This document shows positions 24,125-35,275 of a DNA stretch of 64,000 bases, piece after piece (position 1 is the stretch's first letter; each line of letters starts with the position of its first letter). A program made the position numbers and the translations under genes. The notes under the pieces are model-generated. The model did no database searches. It saw nothing but the letters and a program-made list of their open reading frames with translations, and had not been told where the DNA came from. The stretch comes from Kuschelorhynchus macadamiae (taxonomy: Eukaryota > Arthropoda > Insecta > Coleoptera > Curculionidae). The DNA is taken from contig JAUTXW010002103.1 of NCBI GenBank assembly GCA_030620095.1, positions 3,220,001 through 3,284,000 of the forward strand, given 5' to 3'.

Positions 24125-25560
24125 CTAAATTAAAAATTTCTTATTATTTGCTTTATCAAGTTTTCAAAATCAGTTACTGTGTGATCAAATTTAAGGATAT
24201 AAATAGGATCTTCAAACAGAAGAAACATAGAAATATTTTTTTATTTAAAACTAAAATGAAAATATTAAAAACTGAATTAAATTATTTTCCCAACTTTATT
24301 GTATTTCCATTTTTAGTAATGCGACTGAGACTATTTATGCAATATTCCTGTCTGTAGCAACATATGCCAAATAGTGTTTACGGTTCAAAAAAAGAACAGT
24401 ATGCATCATTATGGTAGAGAGAAGAAGTTATTAAACCATTTAGTGGTTAAAATATTATGATGATTGATCAATACTCACTCACTAAGATAATTACAAAAAA
24501 TGTCTACCATGTTTATTTAACCAGGCAAGAAAACAAAATGAGAACTGAGTTCTAAAGGTTTTTGATTGTTATCTTCCGCTACTAATGTCTATTTGAAATA
24601 AAAACTTTTTTTGAGAAATTTTAATGGCAACTGACCGTTTTAAGTGTACTTTTAATAATAATAATTGTGATATCAAGCAATTTTACCAAAAACAATTTTT
24701 TTGCAACTTTTTCATAGCAAAGTTCAATGTTCACTCTCGCCTATTATCACCTTTATCACAAAATTTGGTATTTAATTGAACTGATCATGAATTGAAATGT
24801 GTTTTTTTTTGACTTCACATTGTTTCCAGTTATCCTACATCAAAGTTCACAATCTTACTTACAGTTTTACACCTTCTTTTGAACTTCATTTGTTTATTAG
24901 ACAGCGCAAAAGAATCATTGGTAAAGCTTGAACACTCAAATTCTTATGTTATAGTGTTTAAAAAAAAATGTTTTTCTTAACTCCACATTATCACAACAAA
25001 AATGAAAATGATCTGTCAAAACATGCCTGAGATATTTGCTTGTGTCCATATTTAAGTGGGAGACCCAGTATATTAAATTGTATTTTTTCTGCAAAATTGC
25101 TTAATAGTTCAAACCATTTTGTTAAAAGTACCATAAAAGCTATCAAAAAAAATCATCAAAATTTCATTTAATTTTGCTTCCTGCTTTTAATTAACAAGTG
25201 AAAATTATATTAATAGGATTATATTAAATTTTAAAAATATTTTTGGGTAAAATTGCTTAACCATCCACCCTTTTTTGTTTTTTTTTTAAGTATACTTAAA
25301 CTAATAACTATGATCAAAATCTCCCAAAAAAAAGTGGTTAATTCAAACAGACATTAATCATGCTAGATCCCAATTGAACATGCCATTATTACATTATACA
25401 CACTTTAAACTCATAATCCAAAGCCTTCTCATTAAAAAGAACAATATGTCACAATGTCTTTCAAAAATTGAATACTGTTAGCCGTTATGTGATGAAAATC
25501 CATAAATTTTTTTTTTTGAAAAACAACAATGTTTTTGTATTTTCACTATATATTTGTTAT
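24125..25560. other. Smg1 intron 1, no recognised feature
   Basis: AT-rich with many homopolymer runs. I see no coding frames with motifs and no paired repeats. Confidence 0.4.
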
Positions 25561-25589
25561 CAACATGATATTTTTCGCGTATACAATAC

Positions 25590-26145
25590 TACTCACCCAT
25601 ATCAACATAAATTAGCGGCTTATAACAGTATGGTTCACAGGTTAATTAACACTCCAATGTCAAATCTTAATTTTGAAAAAAACTTAATATAATAAAACAA
25701 ATTGCTGTAAACATTGGTTATGATACCAATCTCATAAATAATATTCTTGTTAAAAAACAATATAATAAAGCTATTAGTAAAATATATCCTTTTATTAAAG
25801 ATCAAAATAATAGATTTTATAAAGTTTTAACTTATATTAGATCACCCACGGAACATATCGCTACTTTATTGTGTAAACAGGATCTAAATGTTGCTTTCAG
25901 GACAGACAATAGTTTCAGCAAATATATAAAACATAATAAAGACAAAATAAACAAATCAAAACAATCAGGTATCTATAAGTTAAACTGCGGTGACTGTCCA
26001 AAAACGTACATAGGTCAAATAGGTAGAACCTTTAACATACACATTTCAGAGCATAAAAATAGTTTTTTAAATAAAAAATCTGATTCAGCCTTTGCAAATC
26101 ATCTTTTACTTGAACATCATTCATGTAATCATAATTCTGAATAGT
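25590..26145 (+). pseudogene. Penelope-like element, linker and GIY-YIG endonuclease fragment
   Basis: Frames read HPYQHKLAAYNSMVHRLINT (the region following RT in Penelope-like elements), IKQIAVNIGYDTNLINNI, and then a 91-codon frame with SGIYKLNCGDCPKTYIGQIG, RTFNIHISEHKNSF and HLLLEHH. The GIYKL..C..CPKTYIGQ.GR core and following EH motif mark the GIY-YIG nuclease of this retroelement class. The Arg usually following the core tract (R...H/R..EH) is only partly kept. RT is absent upstream. Confidence 0.85.
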
Positions 26146-26309
26146 GATCGACCGATACCGATATATCGTTTCATGTTAATAGTTACTTAATATTATAAAA
26201 AATTGTTATTTTATTGTATTTCCATTATTATTATATATAAAACTACTAAATTAATACTATCAAAATAAAATTTATTATAATTGAATTAGACCACACAACC
26301 CCAAAACAG

Positions 26310-26545
26310 TAACAAAAACAAAAATTCTCAAAATAAACCTTAAAATAAAACTCTATTCTAGAACTTAAACACAAGATAAATGCAAATGTCACAACAAAAA
26401 CGAAAAATTATCATAATAAACCTTAAATTAATGTTCATTCTATAGCATAAAAACACAAAATAAAAACAAAACAATAATTTCCAAAATGAATCTTAATATA
26501 AAACTTAAATTCTAAGACGTAAATAAAAAATAATAAACAATAAAA
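26310..26545. repeat. Degenerate minisatellite, three units of about 70-83 bp
   Basis: Units share aaaacaaaaatt.tc..aataaaccttaaa.t and cttaaacacaa.ataaa blocks, with anchors at 26333, 26416 and 26486. The array is A-rich and lies between Penelope and hAT remnants. Confidence 0.6.
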
Positions 26546-26574
26546 AACAAAAACAAATGATGTATTTAAAATTA

Positions 26575-27580
26575 ATATGAAAACTTCAGTTTTTGCAGAT
26601 TATCATGCACAAATATCAGACACTCAGCTCCATCTGGAACTTCCAGCCAGTGCTGATAAGTATATAACCGCTTGGGAATAAAGCATGGGAAGTATATCCC
26701 GCTTTTCCTTCCACCATAAAATGGGGTTGGTTTTTCTGGGCATAATAGGTAATTTTTTAAATGCCTCAACTTCATTTCTCAGTTTTTCATGTACTGATTG
26801 TTCGAAGGATGACTCCTCCCCAGTATCTATATTTTTTATATTGTCAGAACTAGTGCCTTTTCCGGCGAATTCTTCGTTCTCCAGAAGAGATCGTGAGCGT
26901 CAGTTCACTCTCATCACTTTGGCTACTGTCGAGTACTTCTAAACTTTCACTTTGTTCCTGGTCGTTTTTATTTTTATCTTCATCATCTACACTAGGGTGA
27001 TTAATGAAATGGGTAGTTCCTTTTATTTCAGTTTCCAGAATTTCAACAACGTTTTGGCATATATATATTCTTTATCATTATTGAAAAAGTTGTTTTTGAA
27101 CTGAGGGTCCAAGAAGTGAACACTGTGAAATGTTTTTTAAAACATATATTTTCAAAATGAAGAACCAAACTATTTTTTATCTGGTCTTTTATAGTACTTA
27201 CTCCAGCAAAATTTGAACCTTCTTTATTAAGATATGTATTGAGTGTTAAAGTAAATGGTATAACCTCCGAAATACAATACTGTAAAAAACTAGCTATTTT
27301 TGTTAACTCTTCAAATGGTTTTAGAAGGTTTAAAATACTCTCAACTAGTTCCCATTCAGAGAATGTCAAACTCATGAGTTTTGGATAATCAATAATATAT
27401 AAATTTACTGTTCTTTTCTGTTCAACAAGACGAGAAAGCATGTAATATGTGGAATTACATCGTGTTTGGATATCTTGAATAAGTTTCTATTTTGGGAGAT
27501 TTAGTTGTTCCTGTACTTTAACTAACTGATCACAAGCCGTTTGCAAATGATTAGAGTGTGAGGAATCTCATGATGATACC
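26575..27580 (-). pseudogene. hAT transposase, C-terminal half, broken
   Basis: Minus-strand frames give SNHLQTACDQLVKVQEQLNL, IQTRCNSTYYMLSRLVEQK and SEWELVESILNLLKPFEELT (the hAT catalytic-domain region), then VVEILETEIKGTT, and finally FKKLPIMPRKTNPILWWKEK with RDILPMLYSQAVIYLSALAG, the hAT dimerisation tail. Stops and frameshifts separate the parts. A normal SERVFS motif at the tail is lost. Confidence 0.85.
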
Positions 27581-28014
27581 ATCACGATAATAATTTTTAA
27601 AAATTGTGTATGTTTACATGATTTTATACGGTCTGTGTTTATTGACATATATTTCTTTATTTTAATTTTAATATCTTGACTCTGACTTGCTTGATACTTA
27701 GCTAGCACACTTTTAGAATGGATGTAGCTTTTAGTGTAGAATAATTTTTTGCAATACAGCTTGCAGCCTGTTACAATAAAGATTTGAATTCATATAGAGG
27801 AAAAGATATAGATAAATTATTCATGTTATTAATTATTGTGTAACACAGTTACCCAAGTCAAAGTACTGACATTAGATTAAAAAATAAAAACATTAAAGTT
27901 ACACAACATACAAACTACAATTTAAAATCACACAAAAAATAGTGGTTATAAAAAAACCACTGCCAATAGAACCTTCTCCATGTTTTAGCTTTACCAACTA
28001 TTTTTCACCAAAAC

Positions 28015-28270
28015 ATCAAACAGGTGTTGAATTGAAATTTGCAAGCCCAAAAACCTATAAAAAGACATATTACTCGATTTTCAAATAAAATTTAATTTTC
28101 ACCCCCTTCCCCTTTTACCCTTACCTCTTATTTTTATTAAAACATCAAAACAGAAGTTAGAATTGAAATCTACATGCCCAAAACCCTATAAAAAGACATA
28201 TTACTCGATTTTTCAAAAAAAATAATTTTTACCCCCTCCCCAATTTACCCTTACCTCTAATTTTCCACAG
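28015..28270. repeat. Two tandem copies of a dispersed repeat
   Basis: Copies at about 28015-28140 and 28140-28270 share ttgaaat.t.ca.gcccaaaa.cctataaaaagacatattactcgattt (interrupted by differences) and a C-rich tail accccc.cccc..tttacccttacctct. A third, diverged copy is at 35555-35665. Confidence 0.7.
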
Positions 28271-28282
28271 TAATATTGGGGT

Positions 28283-28580
28283 GTATGGTTTTAGGGGAAG
28301 ATCTCATGAATGGTTCTCGTCATATTTATCTGGGCGAAGTCAAAGCGTTTAATTTAATAAGGAGCAATCAAGTTACTTAAACATGCGTGCGGGAGTTCCA
28401 CAGGCGTCTGTTTTGGGACCATTACTATTTTTGGTTTATATAAATGACTTGACAATGTTGGATTTATCTGGAAACTTTACAGTATTTGCTGTCGATACCA
28501 CAATATTGTCGAACAATCATAATCATAATTCTGATGAACTAGCAGACATTGTAAATAAAGATTTAATTGTGTGTCTGAGT
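28283..28580 (+). pseudogene. LINE reverse transcriptase palm fragment
   Basis: The frames read GVYGFRGRSHEWFSSYLSGR then MRAGVPQASVLGPLLFLVYI and NDL. The catalytic motif is decayed to FAVDTTI from YADDT. It abuts the next LINE at about 28585, so it is probably the landing site of that insertion. Confidence 0.8.
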
Positions 28581-28584
28581 TTAA

Positions 28585-29870
28585 GTGTCCTTGTCTGATA
28601 TATATACTGAATTATCCGGGCTGGATGTGAGCAAGGGTCCTAGCCCTGATGGTTTACCACCAATTTTCCTGAGACAGTGCAGTTTTCTGTTGGCTCGACT
28701 CCTTTTCATTATATTTAACTTATCCTTGGATACTGGTGTATTTCCCAGTTACTGGAAGACTAGTTTTATAACACCTATTCCTAAGACCGGAGACAATGCA
28801 CATATACAAAATTATAGACCCATTAGTATTCTGAGCATGATTCCCAAGATGTTTGAGAGGCTTGTGTGTGAGGTCTTGACATATTTTCTTCGGGGTCAGC
28901 TCATTGGCGAACAGTTTGGTTTCAGTGTGGGACGATCAACAGAGTTGAATGTTCTTTCATTCACAGACTTCCTGTCCGAGTCCTTGGAGGAGGGGTATCG
29001 GGTGCATGCTTTGTATACCGACTTCTCCAAGGCCTTTGATAGAGTACATCATATGCTTTTAGTGCATAAACTAAAGGCGGCTGGAATTACGGGCTCTCTA
29101 TTGAAGTGGCTCGAATCTTATTTGACCGGTCGTACACAGGTTGTTAGAGTCCTTAGCTTCAAGTCACGTGAGATACCTGTATTGTCTGGTGTTCCACAGG
29201 GTTCACATCTGGGGCCCCTGCTGTTTAACCTTTTCATAAATGATATCTCAACCTGTTTCCATCACAGCCAATTTCTACTCTTTGCTGATGACTTAAAATT
29301 CTTCCTTAGAGTCTCATCAGTGGATGATTGCCATAGGCTTCAGTCAGATTTAAATAGACTGGTCAGTTGATGTGGTGCAAACGGTATGGACTTGAATGTT
29401 GGAAAGTGCTTTTCAATGTGTTTCAGAAGGTGTAGAGAGCCTTTAGACCACACTTACAGAATTGGCAATGTCATGCTGGAGTCTGTCTCCGAGATCAGAG
29501 ACTTGGGGGTAATGCTTGATAGTGGTCTAAGCTTTGTTCCGCACATTTTAAGTATAGTGCGAAAGTCATTTCAGATGCTTGAATTTGTTAAAAGGTGCTC
29601 AAAGGATTTTCAAAATATAGCTTCCATGCGACAGCTATATTGCTCACTTGTGCGTCCTCATCTTGAATACAGCTCTTGTTATACTTACTATAACGAACAT
29701 ATTAATAGGATTGAGGGAGTGCAACATAAATTTCTTCGATATGTAGCCTTTAAGCAGACTGGTCTACCAATCAATTACCAGGACAGGATTGACTACCGTC
29801 ATATGGAGTCAACCTTAAATTTGGACAATCTAGAAACTCGCTGCAAGTTTAGAGATAATAGTTTATTTAC
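28585..29870 (+). pseudogene. Older LINE, first part (reverse transcriptase), split by a nested LINE
   Basis: A nearly clean frame gives RT fingers (SKGPSPDGLPPIFLRQCSFL; NYRPISILSMIPKMFERLV), palm (YTDFSKAFDRVHHMLL; GVPQGSHLGPLLFNLFINDI; LLFADDLKFF) and thumb (IRDLGVMLDSGLSFVPHI). Only one in-frame stop interrupts it: TGA at 29368, where relatives have Trp. The 5' end is truncated. Homology stops near 29870 in the middle of the C-terminal domain (CKFRDNSLF) and resumes at 34148, the far side of the inserted LINE. Confidence 0.9.
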
Positions 29871-30064
29871 GGATATTACAAATTTGCATAGATACAAACA
29901 TCAATCCATTTTTATACAAATCAAATAAATAAATACACAGTAGCCTATCAGTCTTTTTGTCCGTAGACAATACTAACAAATAAATTACTAACACTCATAT
30001 GTTATTTTCACATTAATCAACCCAGGTATAATACTTTGGTCCACTATCTTAGGTATCTCAGACT

Positions 30065-32917
30065 CTATGTTTTTGAGTAATTGCTATTTAACATTCTCTT
30101 AATTTTAGTTTTAAAGCTATCTAGTGATATGTTAAATATATCAATATTATATTCATTCATTTCCCGACACATACGTGACAGGGGCCCATTGTATCCATAG
30201 TTAGTATGGTGATATGAAACATTAAATAAGTTGTGATTTCTGACAGTTCTCTGAGGGACCGATAGGCCAATCATATCAAGCAGCTCAGGAGCATCCACAG
30301 CGGAATGTAAGATTTTGTAGAAGAGTGTAAGGTCAAGAAAAACTCGTCTAATAGACAATGGTAGTAAATTTAGTGATTTACCTATTTCTTCATAATTAAT
30401 GAGATCCTGCTGAATACCGGTTTTGAATGCTACAAGGCCAAAAAAGCGTTTTTGTATTCTTTCTATTTTTTCTTTGTACATCTCATAGTGTGGTGACCAG
30501 ATTGGAGATGCATACTCCAGTACTGAACGTATTATAGAACAGTAAAGTATCTTGTAGCATTTTAAATTTCGAAAATTTTCAAGGGTTCTTCTCATAAAAC
30601 CAAGAAGTTTCAAACTTTTGATAGTTATTGTATCTATATGTGAGTCAAAACGAAGGCCCCTGTCAAACAGGACTCCAAGATCTTTTATCTCATTGACCCG
30701 GGCAACGACATTACCATTCAGTGTGTAGTCATACCACAAACAACCACAGACAGGCCTTCTGTGAAAAGTAATAACTGAGCATTTTTTAAAGTTAAGGTGC
30801 ATGAAGTTAGAAGTACACCAATTTGTAAATTGATTCAAGTCCCTCTGGATACCCTCACAATCCTCCCCGTTTGCAACGGTTCTGTAGATTTTTAAATCAT
30901 CTGCATATAACAGATACCTGGCAAAAGTTATGGTTTCACCAATATCATTGACAAAGCAGTTAAAGAAAAATGGGGCCAAGTGAGCACCCTGGGGTACACC
31001 AAATGTGACGAGGATATCGGATGACTCACAATCATTTATTTTTATTCTTTGTTTCCTGTTTGAAAGGTAGCTACCAATCCAGCGCAGAAAGACCCCGTGG
31101 ATACCCAGCCCACATAGCTTACTTAAGAGACGTCGATGATCCACCTTGTCAAAGGCCTTGGAGAAGTCGGTATAAATGGCATCAACCTGCCACCTCTCCT
31201 CCAAGGCCCTCAACAGGTAGTCCTCGTACACGAGCAGGTTTGTGACCGTTGACCGACCCGAAATAAACCCATGCTGGGAAGTTGTAAAGATCTGTCCAAA
31301 AAGGGGAGACACCTTTTGAAAAACCAACCCTTCAAAAAGCTTGGAAAATATGCTAAATTTAGAAATACCCCGGTAGTTCTCCACATTCGATCTATCTCCA
31401 TTTTTGAAGACCGGCGTTAAATATGTCGTTTTCCATAGTTCAGGAAAGACTCCTGTCGATATTGATAAATTGAATATTTCAGCCAACACTGTAGATAGCA
31501 GACACTGACAGCTCTTTATAAATATTGCAGGAATGCCATCTGGGCCTGTACCCAGTGTTTCACTTAAACAAGAAATGGAATTAAAAACGTCTATAGGTTC
31601 AATATGAATAAAGCCCAAGTTGACCGATTGCTGATAGTTAAAGATCTCCTGATTATTTTGATCAGTAGAGTAAACTGAAGAGAAAAACACCCTGAATAAT
31701 TCTGTTATGTCTTGTGAGTTGTCAGCAGTACGATCATTGTACCACATAGCACTAGGAAGAGAGAATTTGGAAGTTTTGGTGTTAGCATATTTCCAGAAGG
31801 CCCTGCTGTCACGAGATATGGCATTTTCCACACATGATATATACTCGCTATATGCACCCTGATATGCCCGCTTACATGATTTGCGCAATTCAGAAAAACA
31901 TGAGTAATCAGCAATAGATTTTGATATTATAAATTTTTTGTGAGCCTTCTTTTTTTCAAAGATTAATTCTTTAAGTTCTGGGCTGAACCATTTGGGGAAC
32001 TTTTTATTTTTTGATTTAACTTTAGGTACATATAGATCAATAGAAAGGTTTAAGCAGTTATAGAAATTATCTATTGTTTTATTTACATCGGTCTTGTCCA
32101 TTAAAGAGATCCAGTCAATACAAGACAGAAAAAACATTATATTTCCATAATCACAGTTCTGAAAGTCACTGTAAAGATAGTTAAATTCTAATTCATTAAT
32201 TTTTTTTGGTATTGGAATCTCTAGGTCAAGAGCTGGGTGGTAAGTATCACACACTGTTATAGGTTCTTTTGAACGATCAATTTTTACGTTTGAATTACTG
32301 CTAAACACCAAATCGAGAATATTGCCAGATGCATTGGGAAATGAGTTCAATTGAAACATATTAAGATAAACAAAGTAATCAGATAACAATTCTGATTGAT
32401 TATTCATATTACCTATAGGTACAGCACCATATTTGTCATTATTCCAATGCAATAGAGGCAGATTAAAATCCCCGCACAGTATAAAATCATTACATTTATA
32501 GTTATTAAAAACATAGTCCACCGACGAGCAGAGCTCTTCATACTTATCAATTTGTGATTGAGGAGGCATGTACACACATCCAATAATTAATTTGTATTTA
32601 TTGTCAATAGTTAACATAACATATAGTTGTTCTAACCTTGTGTTATTCACCTTAAGTTGATGTGATGGGAGGTTTTTTACTGCCACTAATACACCACCCC
32701 CTCTTGTTTTTGAGCTTGTTTCACTTGAGCGATCGCATCTATATATGTTATAATTAAAAAGCCTTAACTCGCTATCACCCATATCCTGGTTAAGCCATGT
32801 TTCTGTAAAAAACAGGATATCATATTGATCAATAACTGCTGATGCAGCTATATCCAAGATTTTGTTATTTATACTTCTGATATTTTGGTAATAACCCGTT
32901 ATGGCTGTTTTGTTTTC
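30065..32917 (-). CDS. LINE ORF2: AP-type endonuclease plus reverse transcriptase
   Basis: At least 930 codons without a stop. The endonuclease region has YYQNIRSINNKI just upstream of the first listed codon, FFTETWLN, IIGCVYMPPQ, ILCGDFNLPLLHW and GNILDLVFSS. RT has NYRGISKFSIFSKLFEGLV, YTDFSKAFDKVDHRRLLSKL, TFGVPQGAHLAPFFFNCFVN, LLYADDLKIYR and EIKDLGVLFDRGLRFDSHI. The C-terminal domain has SYHHTNYGYNGPLSRMC. No ATG precedes the endonuclease: the frame opens after a TAA within the ORF1 tail and overlaps the ORF1 stop in the -1 frame. The endonuclease SDH motif reads TYH (CDTYHPAL), replacing its Asp, which would be expected to cripple nicking. Confidence 0.92.
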   Translation of the reverse strand, partial: ENKTAITGYYQNIRSINNKILDIAASAVIDQYDILFFTETWLNQDMGDSELRLFNYNIYRCDRSSETSSKTRGGGVLVAVKNLPSHQLKVNNTRLEQLYVMLTIDNKYKLIIGCVYMPPQSQIDKYEELCSSVDYVFNNYKCNDFILCGDFNLPLLHWNNDKYGAVPIGNMNNQSELLSDYFVYLNMFQLNSFPNASGNILDLVFSSNSNVKIDRSKEPITVCDTYHPALDLEIPIPKKINELEFNYLYSDFQNCDYGNIMFFLSCIDWISLMDKTDVNKTIDNFYNCLNLSIDLYVPKVKSKNKKFPKWFSPELKELIFEKKKAHKKFIISKSIADYSCFSELRKSCKRAYQGAYSEYISCVENAISRDSRAFWKYANTKTSKFSLPSAMWYNDRTADNSQDITELFRVFFSSVYSTDQNNQEIFNYQQSVNLGFIHIEPIDVFNSISCLSETLGTGPDGIPAIFIKSCQCLLSTVLAEIFNLSISTGVFPELWKTTYLTPVFKNGDRSNVENYRGISKFSIFSKLFEGLVFQKVSPLFGQIFTTSQHGFISGRSTVTNLLVYEDYLLRALEERWQVDAIYTDFSKAFDKVDHRRLLSKLCGLGIHGVFLRWIGSYLSNRKQRIKINDCESSDILVTFGVPQGAHLAPFFFNCFVNDIGETITFARYLLYADDLKIYRTVANGEDCEGIQRDLNQFTNWCTSNFMHLNFKKCSVITFHRRPVCGCLWYDYTLNGNVVARVNEIKDLGVLFDRGLRFDSHIDTITIKSLKLLGFMRRTLENFRNLKCYKILYCSIIRSVLEYASPIWSPHYEMYKEKIERIQKRFFGLVAFKTGIQQDLINYEEIGKSLNLLPLSIRRVFLDLTLFYKILHSAVDAPELLDMIGLSVPQRTVRNHNLFNVSYHHTNYGYNGPLSRMCREMNEYNIDIFNISLDSFKTKIKRMLNSNYSKT

Positions 32918-32919
32918 TC

Positions 32920-33957
32920 CTAAATGTTCTGATTCGGAAGTCTTCTTCTTCGAAAATTCTGTTTATTGTATTGCCCCCTGCCTGCAGCTGGAAATATAAA
33001 TGGCTTTATAACCACACCCGTTGGCCAGATCTCTGCATTAAAAATAGTTTCTTGCTCGCTTATGGGAACTGATATCTTAAAAGATGCCATGTATTCCTGT
33101 CTCGAAACCAGCTTCTCAAAACTGGATACTTTGATTTTATTATCATCCAAGTGGGTCTTAAGCATCTCCACGGTGCACTCAGAGTTTAGGTTGCCCACAT
33201 AAATCCATTTACGCTCTTCTGCTGCAGAGATTGTAGATTGCTTGTTATTGTTTCCCTTTATTAGGTTTCGGTTTTGATTGGGTTTATTTCCATTTTGTAG
33301 CCTTGTGTTTGTTCCAAGGCCAGCTGTTATGTTTGCATGAGTGTTTACATCTAAGTTATATTGTGTGATTTTTTTCTTAGCTGCAGTGGAGTATTGTAGA
33401 TATGGTTCATTTACAGTTGCAGACAGATCCCCTGACATTTCCTGATTCTGCATTGCAGTATTCCCTGGTATTGGTTTGGTTAAGAATCGAACTAGCTCCT
33501 TGTTTGATTCACGAATTGCTTCAGCTGTTTTTTCAAGTTTGTTTGATACTACATCTGATTGATTCTTTAGCTCCATGGTAATCTGAGCTACTAGGTTTCC
33601 AAGTTCGTTAGTACTGTTTACCGTCATATTATTCGGAGAATTCCGACTTACATTAGGGGTATTTTCGGTAGTCTCAGTGACACCTATTGTTGAGATTTTA
33701 ATTCTGTTGACTTCTTCTTCCAGACTATCCAGCCTTCTTTTCATTTCCGGGCACAGGAAGACACAAATTGCACAATCCAGACAAAAATGCCTCAAACACC
33801 TTTCCTTTAAAATCAGCACTCTGATCTCCGAACTTCTTACTCCAGAGCAATTCTTGCAAATGATTTTATTGCATATGTCACATGGATAACCAAATAATTC
33901 ATTTTTATCTTCTTTTTGAATACATTTATTGTTACATTTAAAACAATGTGTTGCCAT
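32920..33957 (-). CDS. LINE ORF1: PHD-like zinc finger and RRM-like RNA-binding protein
   Basis: 345 codons from ATG at 33957; a longer frame to 34023 has no upstream ATG. The N-terminus has a cysteine-rich finger (CFKCNNKC, CDICNKIICKNCS, CLRHFCLDC) like the PHD-type fingers of CR1/jockey-group ORF1 proteins. A heptad-like segment follows (MKRRLDSLEEEVNRIKI). The C-terminal KWIYVGNLNSECTVEMLKTH with MASFKISVP resembles an RRM-like fold, and a basic end (FRRRRLPNQN) follows. It should coat LINE RNA. It ends three bases before the ORF2 start region and overlaps the ORF2 frame. Confidence 0.88.
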   Translation of the reverse strand: MATHCFKCNNKCIQKEDKNELFGYPCDICNKIICKNCSGVRSSEIRVLILKERCLRHFCLDCAICVFLCPEMKRRLDSLEEEVNRIKISTIGVTETTENTPNVSRNSPNNMTVNSTNELGNLVAQITMELKNQSDVVSNKLEKTAEAIRESNKELVRFLTKPIPGNTAMQNQEMSGDLSATVNEPYLQYSTAAKKKITQYNLDVNTHANITAGLGTNTRLQNGNKPNQNRNLIKGNNNKQSTISAAEERKWIYVGNLNSECTVEMLKTHLDDNKIKVSSFEKLVSRQEYMASFKISVPISEQETIFNAEIWPTGVVIKPFIFPAAGRGQYNKQNFRRRRLPNQNI

Positions 33958-34147
33958 TTTTGAGGTTATGTGTGGAAAAATGGGAAAACTCGAGGAATAT
34001 CGCAAATCCACTGCAACCAACAATGTGAAGGGCTCACGATCCGTTTATCTACCGTTTAAACAATGTTCCACTTATTATTTTATTAAATTTCCGTGATTTT
34101 ATTGATTTTTTCTCGCTCACGAAAGTGACTACTGCTACGTAGGACGT

Positions 34148-34585
34148 GACATGTTTCATAGCATTCTACACTCTCAGAGCTCCTGTCCTAGACTTCTTAA
34201 TAAGATAGGCCTCCACGTCCAACCAAGGCAAACTAGACAGGCAGTTTCCTTCCACAATTCAACACATCGCACAAACTATGGCCATAATTCTTTTCTGGCA
34301 AGATCTGTTAGATTGGCTAACCAATATTCCCATCTTATTGACTGCTTTGAGGGGCATGCAAGCTTTGCCAGGAGCGTGAAGTCTTGTGTTGCATAAGGTT
34401 GTTCCTTATTAATGTTACCTTTGTTCTGTTAACTATTTTGCAACTTAGCTGTGTTGAGTTTTGGTTAGGGTTGGGTTACTTAATTAGTTATTAGTTATTA
34501 GTTTTAATTGTTTTTCTTGTTAATATATTTTGTTCTATTGTAATATTGCGTTATGCCCGTTGATAAATAAATAAATAAATAATTA
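34148..34585 (+). pseudogene. Older LINE, second part (C-terminal end and 3' tail)
   Basis: The frame FHSILHSQSSCPRLLNKIGL then HNSTHRTNYGHNSFLARSVR continues the C-terminal domain begun at 28585-29870. It stops at 34396, and a 3' UTR ends in ATAAATAAATAAATAAAT (34562-34582), a LINE tail. Confidence 0.85.
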
Positions 34586-34599
34586 AAATCAAAGAGTGG

Positions 34600-35275
34600 T
34601 TAATTAAAATCAAAGAGTGGTTTAGATGTCAATTTAAAGAAACAATGCTTGATAACTGGACCATAGCAAGGATTGAGGTAAATAAATTTTTGGAAGTATA
34701 TATTGATTAAAACTATAAATTTGAATAGCACATTTTACAACTACAAAAAAGATCTCTAGGGGAGGCTTTGTGGTTAGGACTGCATCTAGCAATTTAGGAG
34801 TGAATGTGGCAAGAAATGTATACTATGCTCTTGTTGAATCGCACCTGCGCTATTGTGTGTGCTTCTGGGGGGCTTGTGTGGACTTTTTGTTTAAAAGAGT
34901 GTTCATCTTACAAAAACGGCGTTGAGATTTATGTGTCCCATGAAGCCTCATGAGTCTTGTAAACCAGTATTTTTGACTCAAAAGATTCTCACGTGACCTT
35001 GCATATTTATATTGGAAACGGGTTGTTTGGTACATAAAAAGTTTAAGGCCGAAATATCAAGGGAGTCTTTATACTCGACTCGGAGACTATGTACTACTGT
35101 CCTTCCTATTCCATCATCGGCTATGATTAGGAATTCAATAGTATATAACGGCAGAAAATTATTTAATCATCTGCTGATGAGAATACAACAGATCACTTGT
35201 GAAAAAAGGTTTAGACAAGAAATAAAACAGTTTTGGATTGGTAGAGCTTACTATTCAACTGAATAATATATAAAT
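34600..35275 (+). pseudogene. LINE reverse transcriptase C-terminal fragment
   Basis: Decayed frames read NKFLEVYID, TASSNLGVNVARNVYYALVE, SHLRYCVCFWGACVDFL, PHESCKPVFLTQKILT and MIRNSIVYNGRKLFNHLL, ending FRQEIKQFWIGRAYYSTE at 35264. Three frames are needed. It is distinct from the neighbouring LINE, whose tail ends at 34585. Confidence 0.8.

Larger units (their letters stand above)
29870..34145 (-). mobile_element. Nearly intact two-ORF LINE (jockey/CR1-like), nested in an older LINE
   Basis: It carries ORF1 (33957-32920) and ORF2 (to 30065) in the usual order on the minus strand, a 5' leader of about 190 bp and a 3' region ending in a short ATTT-repeat tail (complement of aaataaataaata at 29926). 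It lies in Smg1 intron 1, in the same orientation as Smg1. Both flanks are parts of one older plus-strand LINE, so the borders are set by where that homology breaks. I found no clear target-site duplication. Confidence 0.85.
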
